From NCBI GenBank assembly GCA_002429595.1, contig DJAM01000101.1:1-41962 (forward strand): 41,962 nt of DNA. The letters are read 5' to 3'. Position numbers and translations under genes: made by a program. Origin of the DNA: Coxiellaceae bacterium UBA6002. Lineage in GTDB: Bacteria; Pseudomonadota; Gammaproteobacteria; UBA6002. Position 1 is the first letter of the stretch. Each line of letters starts with the position of its first letter. The notes under the pieces are model-generated. The model was given only the letters and a program-made list of their open reading frames with translations, was not told where the DNA came from and ran no database searches. Below are positions 35,001 to 41,962 of this stretch, in pieces.

Positions 35001-38000
35001 ACGCGCGAATCAAATGATTGGATCAGGAGAAGATCCGGTCGGCGCTATTTTGGGCTTAATAAAATATATTGATGACGATCTCTTGCCTGAATTTAACTAT
35101 CGATTAGAAAGGGCTCCTAAACACGGACCAAAAGAAATAAATAGTAGCAAAGAGGTAGATAGAAAGACTTGGTCTAAACGAATTGCTACGTTGTTAGTAT
35201 ACCGCTCGAAACTTGTTGCTATGACGGACACCTACAGGAAAGAAGGAAATCAAAAAATACAACTTGATGATGGTCGTAATCTTAAGTTATTTGAGTTGTT
35301 TAAAGATGGTGAGCAAAAACCACTGTCTCATTGGTTTGATAGATTGAATGCTCTGAATATAGTGGGCTCTAACTACACTCCTGATCAGCAAGCAATTGTT
35401 CGTGCTGGCTTTGATCATTTTATTATGCAAGGTATTTACAAGGAGATCGTTGCTGGAAAATTGGATAGCGCCGAAAGTTTGCTTAAAAAATATGATAAGC
35501 ATCTGCCAGTGGATGGTCAACATAAAGACATGTTGAAAAGAATTGGAGAGTTGAAACTCGATTTAAATAAAGGAGCAAATTTTTGGTTAAAAGCGATGGA
35601 GGATTCAAAACAAATTCCTGAAGACAAACGAACTTCGTGCAATCAACTTGAGATGTTAATAGGACCAGGAATCGTCTATGGAGAGGTTTCTGTATTGGTT
35701 GCCCAAAATAATTATCAGGATATTAGGCTCCTTACCAGTAAGCTAGCTGAATTAGTTCCTGGGCAATTTAAATTTATCCATTCGATATCTCAAGCTGTTA
35801 GCTTCATGGAATCCAATGACCAACAGGATTGTGCTTTCTGGGAAGGACAATTAAAACAAAGATGTCCGGCAAAAGGCGAAGAGACTAGTTTTCCTCAAGA
35901 ATTAATCCGTAGTAAAGCGCAGCAACAGGTTAACAGATTTGCTCTTGCTTTAGCACTTTCTGGAAACATTAAAGAAGCAGATGCGATTTTCGAAAGGGTG
36001 TTGCCATATGCATATGATGCGAAACAAATCACACAGCTGCGGGACAAATTGAAGGAGTTCTCTAAAAAAACAGCAACAACTCCAGAGGCGGCGAGACAAG
36101 AATTGAGTGTCGCGGCTCAAAAAGCAGAAGTTGATCCTAGCCTTGCTAATTATTTAGAACTTAGTTTTACCGAAAATAGTAATTATGAAATAGCGATTAA
36201 TTTAGTTGCGATGAAGCAACATGATGCGGCGATTAGTCATCTAAGAGATATGTTAGAAAAACAACCACAAGATAAAGAAATTATTTTGTTAATGATTGAG
36301 CGAATCGAGGCCGCAAAGCAGTCTCAAGGCTTAGTCGCTTCAATCAGAGATCTTAAGGATTTAAAACAAAGAAAATTAAATTTAGCTGATCCTAATACAA
36401 AAGAGCGTTGGCAACTTATTGAGGTGGACGAAAAAAATCTTACAAATGTTATCAATGATCATGCCAATGAATTGTCTGGTTCAGGGTATTTTTACCTTTC
36501 CGCAAAAGCACATGCCGAGTTAATTGCATATAAACCTGATTCCGAGCGAGAAGCACTGCGCAATAAACTGCTCTACGAACATGAGGTTCAAGTGACCACG
36601 CATTTTGTGGCGATGGCGCAATCCTTTGCAAACACTTATGCGCAGCGAATGGAAGATACACCGTTGAAACGTTGGCTACTAGGAGCCTTGGAGGTGGTGA
36701 ATACTGTTCAAATTATATTGCCATCAATATTAACCACCGCAGTGCAAATGGCACGACGTCTTCCTCAAAGAGATCTGGGATTAATGCGTGCAGATTTTAT
36801 GAACTTACTTACTAGATCGTGGCAAGATCTGCGATCACCCTTTGCTGCTGGTTTGATGGTGAGTCAGCTTGGTTTAAGAGGTGTGAGATTTTTAAGTCTT
36901 AATCCTGCTACGAGTAATAGAATCCAGACCTTAGGCAACCATGCCATTCGTTTGGCTAGAGCAGGCCATGCGGTTCATCAATTAGTGACAAGACCCGGAA
37001 GAAGAATCGATGTCCTCGCGAACGTAGTGACTATACTAAATACTGTTCAACATTATTGGAGAAGTTGGAGGGAAAGCTCTCAACAACGTCGTGGCGATAG
37101 TATAACCGATGCAGGTTATTATTATCGTCAAGAAATGTATAGCGCCGCATTAGATTGGTTTAGCAATATCACTTATATCCCGGAATTAACACGAGAAACT
37201 TCACCTGCGGGAATTATAAGTGGAATGTTTTCAAGTGTGGCTAATGGTTATCGTGCGCTATCAAAATCTGCGTATCACCAAGCGGTGATACGTGCATTAT
37301 TGACTGCCGTTGATGACATGCATCAAGCTGAGAAATATTTGACGCTTCATCAACAGCTTGATCAATATAAAATTTCTTTCGTTGCCAGCATTCCGACTTC
37401 TGAACAATTATTAAGGTCAGATCAAGCTATGACTATCACAGTTAAATCCACTGAGGATAGTACGCAGTTTTGGTTTGTTGAGAATAAAAAAGTATCTAAA
37501 TCAAAACTGAAGCGCTGGCAGCACTTTGTTTTGCGGAAAATATTAGATAGTGTTAACCACAATGCAGCGAATATTGACAATAAGAGTATTGAAGTCATCA
37601 AAGAAATGATGCTGCCTTATATGGGAGAGAATTACTTAATTCTGAACAAGCTCGGCGAATGTCATCACATTAAAGTGCGTCAAGAAGCGCCTGCTCAGCT
37701 CAAGCCTTCGCGGCTGATCTTGGTGCCAGGGCAAGAAGATGATCAGCTTTATTTTGTTCATAACCAGCGCATAAGAAGCGTTTCTTTGGAGAAGTCCTCC
37801 CAAGAAGTCATGGATGGCTTAGATAATTGTTCTAAACACCAAGCTGATGCTTATCATACCTCATTGATTTATATGTTAGCAAAAGCCTCAAAAGGTATCA
37901 CTCGAACTTGGCTCGAAGATACTCGTGATGTAATCATTAATTATCTATGTGACAATTTTGATGGTGTGGCATACCAAGCAAATAGAGATACTCTCAATCG

Positions 38001-39828
38001 AGTGAGAGCAGCTTTGCTCGGTAATCTAATCCGCGATCATTTTCAAAATAAAAACTATCAAGGCGTGTTGTCTGCAACCAGCAAAGTTGCTCCGGATAGT
38101 GAAATCGTTAACTCAAGGTTTAGATTACCTGCTTATTATCTCTGGCGTGAAATTGTATTTAATCGACTCATGGTTTTTCTGCTTTTACCAGAGCGGTTAC
38201 TAAATTTTCAAGATGAATTTAATCAATATAGTTTCTTAATTAATTCCCATGATCCATCAGCTTCTCAAGAAGAAAAAGCCGAAGTGCTCAAACAGTTTAA
38301 TGTGATGGCTAAATATGGAATACGGCAATATTTGAGCGAAGCGTTGTCTCGTAAAGGTCAAGACCGCTTACCTTATTTGTACAAAATAATCGCAAATTAT
38401 CGACATGCTAAATCATGGCGAGAATTGTTAGATGATAGCGATAAATTGCTTGCTGCGATTTTGGCTTTTGAGTGTGATGACATATCACTTTGTATAGAAT
38501 TTTATAACGACATTAAAGATATTAAAGGACTGTTAGCTAAGGAACAGATGAATCTGTTGCCAATGGCTTTGTTGCTTTTAGCAAACCTCCAGCCAAGTTT
38601 GCATAAAGATGTTTGTTCCGAAGAAAATTGGGAAACTTATGGCATCACTGCCGAATTTGCAAAATCCCATGCTCGTGAGTTAGTGAACAAAAAGAAATTT
38701 TATCTTGCCGCTCATGTTTTAAATTGTAATCTTGAGTTTGCTGGTAAATACACTCTTCGAGCTTTGTGTCAATCGTCGAATTTCAAACCACATGACTTTG
38801 TTAATGTCCTGAAAACATTGCTTTGGGAAACAGACCAGGATTTCGAATATTGGGAATTATTGTCGTCTCTATTTCGAGAGTGTTCGTTCGCCTTAAAGTA
38901 TGTGGCTCCTCGTAGGAACCATTATGTTAATACACTAACACTCTTGTATTTAAGGAAAATTTGTGTAGATAAGTGCCTCGAAAAAATAAATGCAATACTG
39001 CCAGAAAAACATTTAGAGGAAATTAAAGCAGAATTGACTGAGCAGAAAGAATGGCTCAGTAAAATGATTGAGCAATTTGAAACTATCTGTCGAGTATATG
39101 GTCAAGAGCACCTTAATGAAGAAAGGCTCAAGGGAATCTTGTCTGCGACTCCAAGAGATCGACAAACTTTCGTTAAAGAGTTAGTTGCGCAGTTTAGTGA
39201 GCGACTCATTTATAGGGGAAAAGCTTTCGACATAATTCCTGTTGCAAATCGTGATGAGAATGAGTGTATCTTCGAAGCTCTTGGTACTACAAGACAAGAA
39301 GCAATCGCGTTGTTACGTTCTCATTTACAAGAGCAAGAACGGTTGAGAACTCAAGTCGCCTCTCGGCCAATCTCTTATCTCTTAGAATATTTTGCTAATG
39401 ACGATCAGCCACTGCGTTTTAATGCTGATTGCTTTCCTGCTTTTTACAAACTTCTTGATACTTTGTCTGTAAAAGGAAAATTGCTACCCACTAAAGTTAA
39501 TGAAGTGGGTATTTATAACGCCATTGCATATCTTTTGAAACAGAACTTGGTGGTTTATCAACGAGATGATGAACAAAAACTAGTACTATTTAGCGATCAA
39601 AGAGAAAATGATCCTGAATTTAAAAAGGTCTTTTTGCTGTATACCCAGCATTATAAGTATTGTCGAGGTAAAGAAGAAGTCGTAACGGATAACCACTACA
39701 CTCGGTTAATGAGCGTAGATAAGCCACAAAAATTTAAGGCGACAAATGCAAGGAGTGGTTTTTTCTTTAGGGCTCCAGTACCTGTCCAGCCTGTACCTGC
39801 TGCTAATCCGGGACCAGCACCTAGATAA
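32083..39828 (+). CDS. Giant 2581-aa protein with OTU-like C-terminus
   Basis: This is one uninterrupted frame with AGGAG before ATG 32083. No signal peptide is seen, and I recognise no family for the first two thirds. Hydrophobic segments occur at about 419-446, 679-742 and 1527-1556. A Lys-rich coiled-coil-like stretch follows at 745-805. TPR-like helical pairs occur (for example 1285-1310 and 1367-1410). The end resembles an OTU cysteine protease: DENECIFEAL with Cys2395 where OTU has DGNCLFRAL, VNEVGIYNAIAYLLKQNLVV in the place of the central EI.aLA....I.V strand, and LLYTQHYKY with His2523. The acidic residue next to the Cys is Glu-Asn rather than Asp-Gly. The tail after 2540 is Pro/Ala-rich. 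If real, it would be a deubiquitinase-type effector. Confidence 0.75.
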   Translation: MNNKLEFPVSRVENPFILNKIPYPYTSQGIFYADSPLAAVYGNVILSHLPNSVKDKLRLDTQKGLLLLFSEKQLQSLAPQASWSFSRAARQLSLQQGALNLDLPFPSPRLPYEGLEIHVNVSKGMSLPAARAMFCHEYLGRHVSFEHNFQALSRFGYDLDSIFSPGQLTDPAFLRHRRLGDLTMFRSQLGAYFRDVRRYLVRNNLSSVFDIPMADSAKMLHESPGVLLFYRPAKRFVEGVGNNLNSLLPAGEKTDVFVGALFREQEARLLGGDKFIFQELTKKIHDKYPSIPEGKIRGILSANATAFRSEMGASFNQCKLLNPSETLQFAPNFNRYYGKLNQSIVTAVPDLSLPKTSNPIRNNFQWSATPATGFKLASSGLNVIGIGSTFWEEWQLSKQAYPHSAVAAAALRGSSKVAADAAWWSVVAACAGGPVTAGLGLATAIAESAPDQGEVYRKATEPLDNRIRELQQRNASLFECMQLLKEYDHENPGVLTDLAEVAGFQSFFRSINVPGHYRRAIDDVAKSTPEYQSSLRASPPELPVFPAESSLEQSNPFLYPIDGSPIQTANLPEFAPANPVANQSQGAGGVPKRTYTHQPAADAIANVEFKFDANELTAGSTPVSATNIAGTLTYEKGGETQHFAIVNHEEIKQMSLRPINKDTALLPKDEGNKFAIIANEVGTGLALTLATGGTVSLVAGETGVVVSCEVAISAEALSALSAAAPYFLALAAVVYTGFKAVDYFFKQQEHKLKKMLKHSQAECLKLKKELKATFRDLKKFDLKKKTNSDDYCKIIKKLDIARRDLRIGINHEYRREDRSHGMHSKSYHTHNTRLRTYLANLKQCGKIQHSLELRQLYLKFLEDHEDKTSRQLLIMAERITSKKIIVQGEKLQVALTDKDVAKLDALRSLVYRKAIIYCNMGNFKKAEGLIYRLSKISYYQVNAIQSFSILECGSHIINNTSQRLLVNFEKGVVRANQMIGSGEDPVGAILGLIKYIDDDLLPEFNYRLERAPKHGPKEINSSKEVDRKTWSKRIATLLVYRSKLVAMTDTYRKEGNQKIQLDDGRNLKLFELFKDGEQKPLSHWFDRLNALNIVGSNYTPDQQAIVRAGFDHFIMQGIYKEIVAGKLDSAESLLKKYDKHLPVDGQHKDMLKRIGELKLDLNKGANFWLKAMEDSKQIPEDKRTSCNQLEMLIGPGIVYGEVSVLVAQNNYQDIRLLTSKLAELVPGQFKFIHSISQAVSFMESNDQQDCAFWEGQLKQRCPAKGEETSFPQELIRSKAQQQVNRFALALALSGNIKEADAIFERVLPYAYDAKQITQLRDKLKEFSKKTATTPEAARQELSVAAQKAEVDPSLANYLELSFTENSNYEIAINLVAMKQHDAAISHLRDMLEKQPQDKEIILLMIERIEAAKQSQGLVASIRDLKDLKQRKLNLADPNTKERWQLIEVDEKNLTNVINDHANELSGSGYFYLSAKAHAELIAYKPDSEREALRNKLLYEHEVQVTTHFVAMAQSFANTYAQRMEDTPLKRWLLGALEVVNTVQIILPSILTTAVQMARRLPQRDLGLMRADFMNLLTRSWQDLRSPFAAGLMVSQLGLRGVRFLSLNPATSNRIQTLGNHAIRLARAGHAVHQLVTRPGRRIDVLANVVTILNTVQHYWRSWRESSQQRRGDSITDAGYYYRQEMYSAALDWFSNITYIPELTRETSPAGIISGMFSSVANGYRALSKSAYHQAVIRALLTAVDDMHQAEKYLTLHQQLDQYKISFVASIPTSEQLLRSDQAMTITVKSTEDSTQFWFVENKKVSKSKLKRWQHFVLRKILDSVNHNAANIDNKSIEVIKEMMLPYMGENYLILNKLGECHHIKVRQEAPAQLKPSRLILVPGQEDDQLYFVHNQRIRSVSLEKSSQEVMDGLDNCSKHQADAYHTSLIYMLAKASKGITRTWLEDTRDVIINYLCDNFDGVAYQANRDTLNRVRAALLGNLIRDHFQNKNYQGVLSATSKVAPDSEIVNSRFRLPAYYLWREIVFNRLMVFLLLPERLLNFQDEFNQYSFLINSHDPSASQEEKAEVLKQFNVMAKYGIRQYLSEALSRKGQDRLPYLYKIIANYRHAKSWRELLDDSDKLLAAILAFECDDISLCIEFYNDIKDIKGLLAKEQMNLLPMALLLLANLQPSLHKDVCSEENWETYGITAEFAKSHARELVNKKKFYLAAHVLNCNLEFAGKYTLRALCQSSNFKPHDFVNVLKTLLWETDQDFEYWELLSSLFRECSFALKYVAPRRNHYVNTLTLLYLRKICVDKCLEKINAILPEKHLEEIKAELTEQKEWLSKMIEQFETICRVYGQEHLNEERLKGILSATPRDRQTFVKELVAQFSERLIYRGKAFDIIPVANRDENECIFEALGTTRQEAIALLRSHLQEQERLRTQVASRPISYLLEYFANDDQPLRFNADCFPAFYKLLDTLSVKGKLLPTKVNEVGIYNAIAYLLKQNLVVYQRDDEQKLVLFSDQRENDPEFKKVFLLYTQHYKYCRGKEEVVTDNHYTRLMSVDKPQKFKATNARSGFFFRAPVPVQPVPAANPGPAPR

Positions 39829-39845
39829 AATGTAGCTTGGGTGCA

Positions 39846-39867
39846 ACCCTTCTGTCATCCCCGCAAA
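39846..39867 (-). repeat. Dispersed GGGAATGACAG-type repeat, inverted copy
   Basis: On the minus strand this reads ACGCCTTTGCGGGGATGACA, a relative of the repeats at 5-62 and 40086-40107. With the latter it brackets the repeat block after the giant gene. Confidence 0.6.
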
Positions 39868-39902
39868 GGCGTAACTTAAGAAAAAACGCATAATTTTTTG
39901 CT

Positions 39903-40057
39903 CCCTCTCCCGCGCAAAATAGTGCTTAAAAACTGTTACTTACAGCGGGAGAGGGTTGGGGTGAGGGTTTATACAGATTCAGAAATTTTCCCTCACCCTA
40001 ACCCTCTCCCGCGCAAAAATTTGGAGTATTTTTGATACCTTATCACGCGGGAGAGGG
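39903..40057. repeat. Nested inverted repeat (CCCTCACCCTAACCCTCTCCC family)
   Basis: Four related arms alternate in orientation. The outer arms are CCCTCTCCCGCG (39903-39914) and CGCGGGAGAGGG (40046-40057). The inner arms are 39946-39967 and 39990-40011, which pair over 22 bp with one mismatch and surround a 22-nt loop. The GAGGG/CCCTC-rich sequence is a widespread proteobacterial intergenic repeat. No ORF is inside; it looks like a mobile hairpin repeat rather than a simple terminator. Confidence 0.8.
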
Positions 40058-40085
40058 AACTAAAAAGCTTAAGTTGACGCCTATG

Positions 40086-40107
40086 CGCCTTCGCGGGAAT
40101 GACAGGA
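40086..40107 (+). repeat. Dispersed GGGAATGACAG-type repeat, direct copy
   Basis: CGCCTTCGCGGGAATGACAG matches positions 1-20 of the window exactly, just downstream of ispB's stop on the other strand. Confidence 0.75.
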
Positions 40108-40119
40108 GGCTACATAATA

Positions 40120-41139
40120 TTAATATTTACGATGCAGTGAAAAATGCACCAGTGTAATAAGTGCATCTTTAGAAGGGGAAGCAGGTAAATCATCAAGTGC
40201 TGTTAGTGCCAATTCAGTTTGGAATTCTGCTTGTTTTAAAGTGTAACTTATCGAATCGGCTTCGGTAATTGCGGTTAAAATTCTAGGCAAGTTTTCATTG
40301 GCAGCACCTTGAATAATCGCGTCTTCAATTATTTTTTTATTCTCCGGACTGCTATGGCGCAAGGCATGAATAATAGGTAAGGTAGGTTTGCCTTCTGCCA
40401 GATCATCGCCAATATTTTTGCCAAGTTCGTCGCTATTGCCCATGAAATCCAAAGCATCGTCTACGAGTTGGAATGCTAGGCCCAAATGCAAACCAAAGCG
40501 TGCCATGGCTTCAATTTCGTCAGATGTGCGATCACAGATCAACGTGGCAACTTCAGCAGCTGCTTGAAATAAGCGAGCAGTTTTATTCGTTATGATTTGC
40601 ATGTAATGCGCTTCATCGGCAGTCGGATCATTGCGCTTAACAAGCTGTAACACTTCGCCTTCCGCGATCGCATTAGTCGTTTTAGCGAGCAAATCCATCA
40701 CTTGGTTATTTTTTAGTTTCGTTAAAATTTCGAACGTTCTCGAATAGAGAAAGTCGCCAACTAAAACGCTGGTCGCATTACCCCAAATGACATTTGCAGT
40801 ATCTTGGCCTCGTCGAAGCGACGAGTTGTCGACGACATCATCGTGTAATAGTGTGGCGGTATGAATAAACTCTACCACTGCGGCTAAAGCGATATTATCT
40901 TTGCCCTGATAGTTAAATGCTTTGGCAACCAATAAGACAATCAACGGTCGTAAGCGTTTGCCGCCACTTTGGATGATGTGGTGGCTGATTTCTTCAATGA
41001 GTGAAACGTGAGAATGAAGATGTTCTTGAATAAGCCGATCAACAGCTGCAAATTCGCTTGAAACTAGCAGTTTGACTTGATCAATGGGCGTACTTTTTTG
41101 TAGATTTTCTGAGGATTCGACCAGCATCTTCATGTCCAT
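40120..41139 (-). CDS. ispB: Octaprenyl diphosphate synthase
   Basis: This encodes 339 residues, about 15 more than E. coli IspB; in-frame ATGs at 41133 and 41127 are alternative starts, and none has a strong ribosome site. The trans-prenyltransferase motifs are intact: SGGKRLRPLIVLL, the first Asp-rich motif LLHDDVVD, RRGQDTANVIWGN, GEVLQL, and the second Asp-rich motif QLVDDALDFMG with DDLAEGKPTLPIIHAL. The enzyme builds the side chain of ubiquinone from FPP and IPP. It is divergent from rplU-rpmA, the usual gammaproteobacterial arrangement. Confidence 0.95.
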   Translation of the reverse strand: MDMKMLVESSENLQKSTPIDQVKLLVSSEFAAVDRLIQEHLHSHVSLIEEISHHIIQSGGKRLRPLIVLLVAKAFNYQGKDNIALAAVVEFIHTATLLHDDVVDNSSLRRGQDTANVIWGNATSVLVGDFLYSRTFEILTKLKNNQVMDLLAKTTNAIAEGEVLQLVKRNDPTADEAHYMQIITNKTARLFQAAAEVATLICDRTSDEIEAMARFGLHLGLAFQLVDDALDFMGNSDELGKNIGDDLAEGKPTLPIIHALRHSSPENKKIIEDAIIQGAANENLPRILTAITEADSISYTLKQAEFQTELALTALDDLPASPSKDALITLVHFSLHRKY

Positions 41140-41172
41140 TTAGGTTTCTGCCGATGCTAGGCCTTCGTTTAC

Positions 41173-41211
41173 TAGCTGTCAAGTAGGCGAAAGAGTACGT
41201 GACGGCAGCTA
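41173..41211. promoter_or_regulatory. Hairpin in the ispB-rplU divergent region
   Basis: TAGCTG (41173-41178) pairs with CAGCTA (41206-41211), and TCA and GTA pair further in, giving an interrupted stem. It could be part of the leader of ispB or of the L21 mRNA. Evidence is structure only. Confidence 0.3.
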
Positions 41212-41322
41212 ATATCTTTATTTTTCTTCGTATTCCCTAAAATAATCTTCAGAAAACTTGCGCCACGAAGCGCTATTACGTAGAATGGCCGGCTCATTTA
41301 AGAAAAGTTCGGAGTTAAAAAA

Positions 41323-41646
41323 ATGTACGCGGTTATAGCGAATGGCGGTAAGCAGTATAAGGTGACGCAAGGCCAGATCTTACAATTAGAATCAATTGAG
41401 CTCGATGCCGGCAAAGAAATCGAATTCGATCAAATCCTATTACTGGCAGATGGCGATAAAATCACCGTAGGTGCTCCCTTCCTTCAAGGGGTCAAAGTGA
41501 AGGCTGAAATTATTGACCATGGGCGTCATAAGAAAATAAACATTATAAAGTTTCGTCGACGTAAGCATCATATGAAAAGAATGGGTCATCGACAAAATTA
41601 TACAGAAGTTAAGATCATTGGCATCTCCAATGACAAGCATAAGTAA
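41323..41646 (+). CDS. rplU: 50S ribosomal protein L21
   Basis: This encodes 107 residues, close to the normal size. MYAVIANGGKQYKVTQGQIL is the family's N-terminus, and KINIIKFRRRKHHMKRMGHR with QNYTEVKI is the conserved basic rRNA-binding end. It is part of the 50S subunit. It is separated from rpmA by 15 bp with AGGAGAGG between them, so the two are cotranscribed. Confidence 0.97.
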   Translation: MYAVIANGGKQYKVTQGQILQLESIELDAGKEIEFDQILLLADGDKITVGAPFLQGVKVKAEIIDHGRHKKINIIKFRRRKHHMKRMGHRQNYTEVKIIGISNDKHK

Positions 41647-41661
41647 GTAGGAGAGGAAAAC

Positions 41662-41922
41662 ATGGCACATAAGAAAGCAGGTGGTAGTACTCGAAACGGT
41701 CGCGATTCTAATCCTAAATACCTTGGTGTTAAGCGTTTCGGTGGCCAAAGAGTCCTTGCTGGCAATATTTTAGTACGACAACGTGGTACCCGTTTCCATG
41801 CCGGTAAAAATGTCGGTCTTGGTCGCGATCATACCCTTTTTGCGTTAGCAGACGGTCTGGTAGTGTTTTCACGTAAAGGCGCTCACGATCGCACTTTTGT
41901 CAGTATACAAACTGAAGAATAA
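41662..41922 (+). CDS. rpmA: 50S ribosomal protein L27
   Basis: This encodes 86 residues with AGGAGAGG upstream. MAHKKAGGSTRNGRDSNPKY, LGVKRFGGQRVLAGNILVRQ and RGTRFHAGKNVGLGRDHTLF are the textbook L27 sequence; the N-terminal tail reaches the peptidyl-transferase centre. No Firmicutes-type cleaved extension is present. obgE would be expected just beyond the window. Confidence 0.97.
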   Translation: MAHKKAGGSTRNGRDSNPKYLGVKRFGGQRVLAGNILVRQRGTRFHAGKNVGLGRDHTLFALADGLVVFSRKGAHDRTFVSIQTEE

Positions 41923-41962
41923 TCTTTATTCCTTTATATACCCTCTTCTATAGGCTTGTTTC

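Overview
The window looks like chromosome from an AT-rich, host-associated gammaproteobacterium, most likely of the Legionellales/Coxiellaceae type. The grounds are the divergent ispB / rplU-rpmA block at the right end, a gammaproteobacterial-type tRNA-Pro, very large orphan proteins, multipass membrane proteins of unknown family, and many decaying mobile-element and metabolic genes. I cannot name the species from sequence alone.

Layout. 1-1320: 22-bp tandem repeats, a hypothetical protein and a basic KGG-repeat protein. 1318-5452: two large minus-strand multipass membrane proteins that look like diverged tandem paralogues. 5752-5825: tRNA-Pro(CGG). 5826-26928: a genomic island. The 3' 45 bp of the tRNA recurs perfectly at 8655-8699 and with two mismatches at 26878-26922, so the island is best read as two elements stacked at one attachment site (about 2.8 kb and about 18.2 kb). 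The first carries a two-TM protein, a truncated ORF and an AAA/DUF4143 ATPase. The second carries broken phosphoketolase and acetate kinase genes, an AhpD-like protein, a broken AlbA/ATPase regulator, a DUF423 protein, a broken GNAT acetyltransferase, a membrane protein with an alpha/beta hydrolase, a DUF302 protein, a ferric-reductase/cytochrome b5 pair between two transposases, a frameshifted universal stress gene, a tightly coupled run (MBL/beta-CASP protein, AMP/thymidine phosphorylase, PRPP synthetase-like protein, cyclopropane fatty acid synthase) and a YeeE/YedE pair.

26929-28623: an orphan 317-aa protein and a dead tyrosine recombinase. 28624-31918: an Lrp regulator facing a TauE/SafE exporter, then a PadR-DUF1700-DUF4097 operon with a clear 23-bp palindromic operator. 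32083-39828: a 2581-aa protein with hydrophobic segments, TPR-like helices and a C-terminal region resembling an OTU cysteine protease; it is the best candidate here for a host-directed effector. 39829-40110: inverted dispersed repeats. 40120-41922: ispB, rplU, rpmA.

How the genes fit together. The island's intact phosphorylase and PRPP synthetase-like genes, with the broken phosphoketolase and acetate kinase at its edges, suggest a module that once drained nucleotide ribose into acetyl phosphate and ATP; the last steps have decayed. Much of the island is decaying, while the flanking housekeeping genes are intact.
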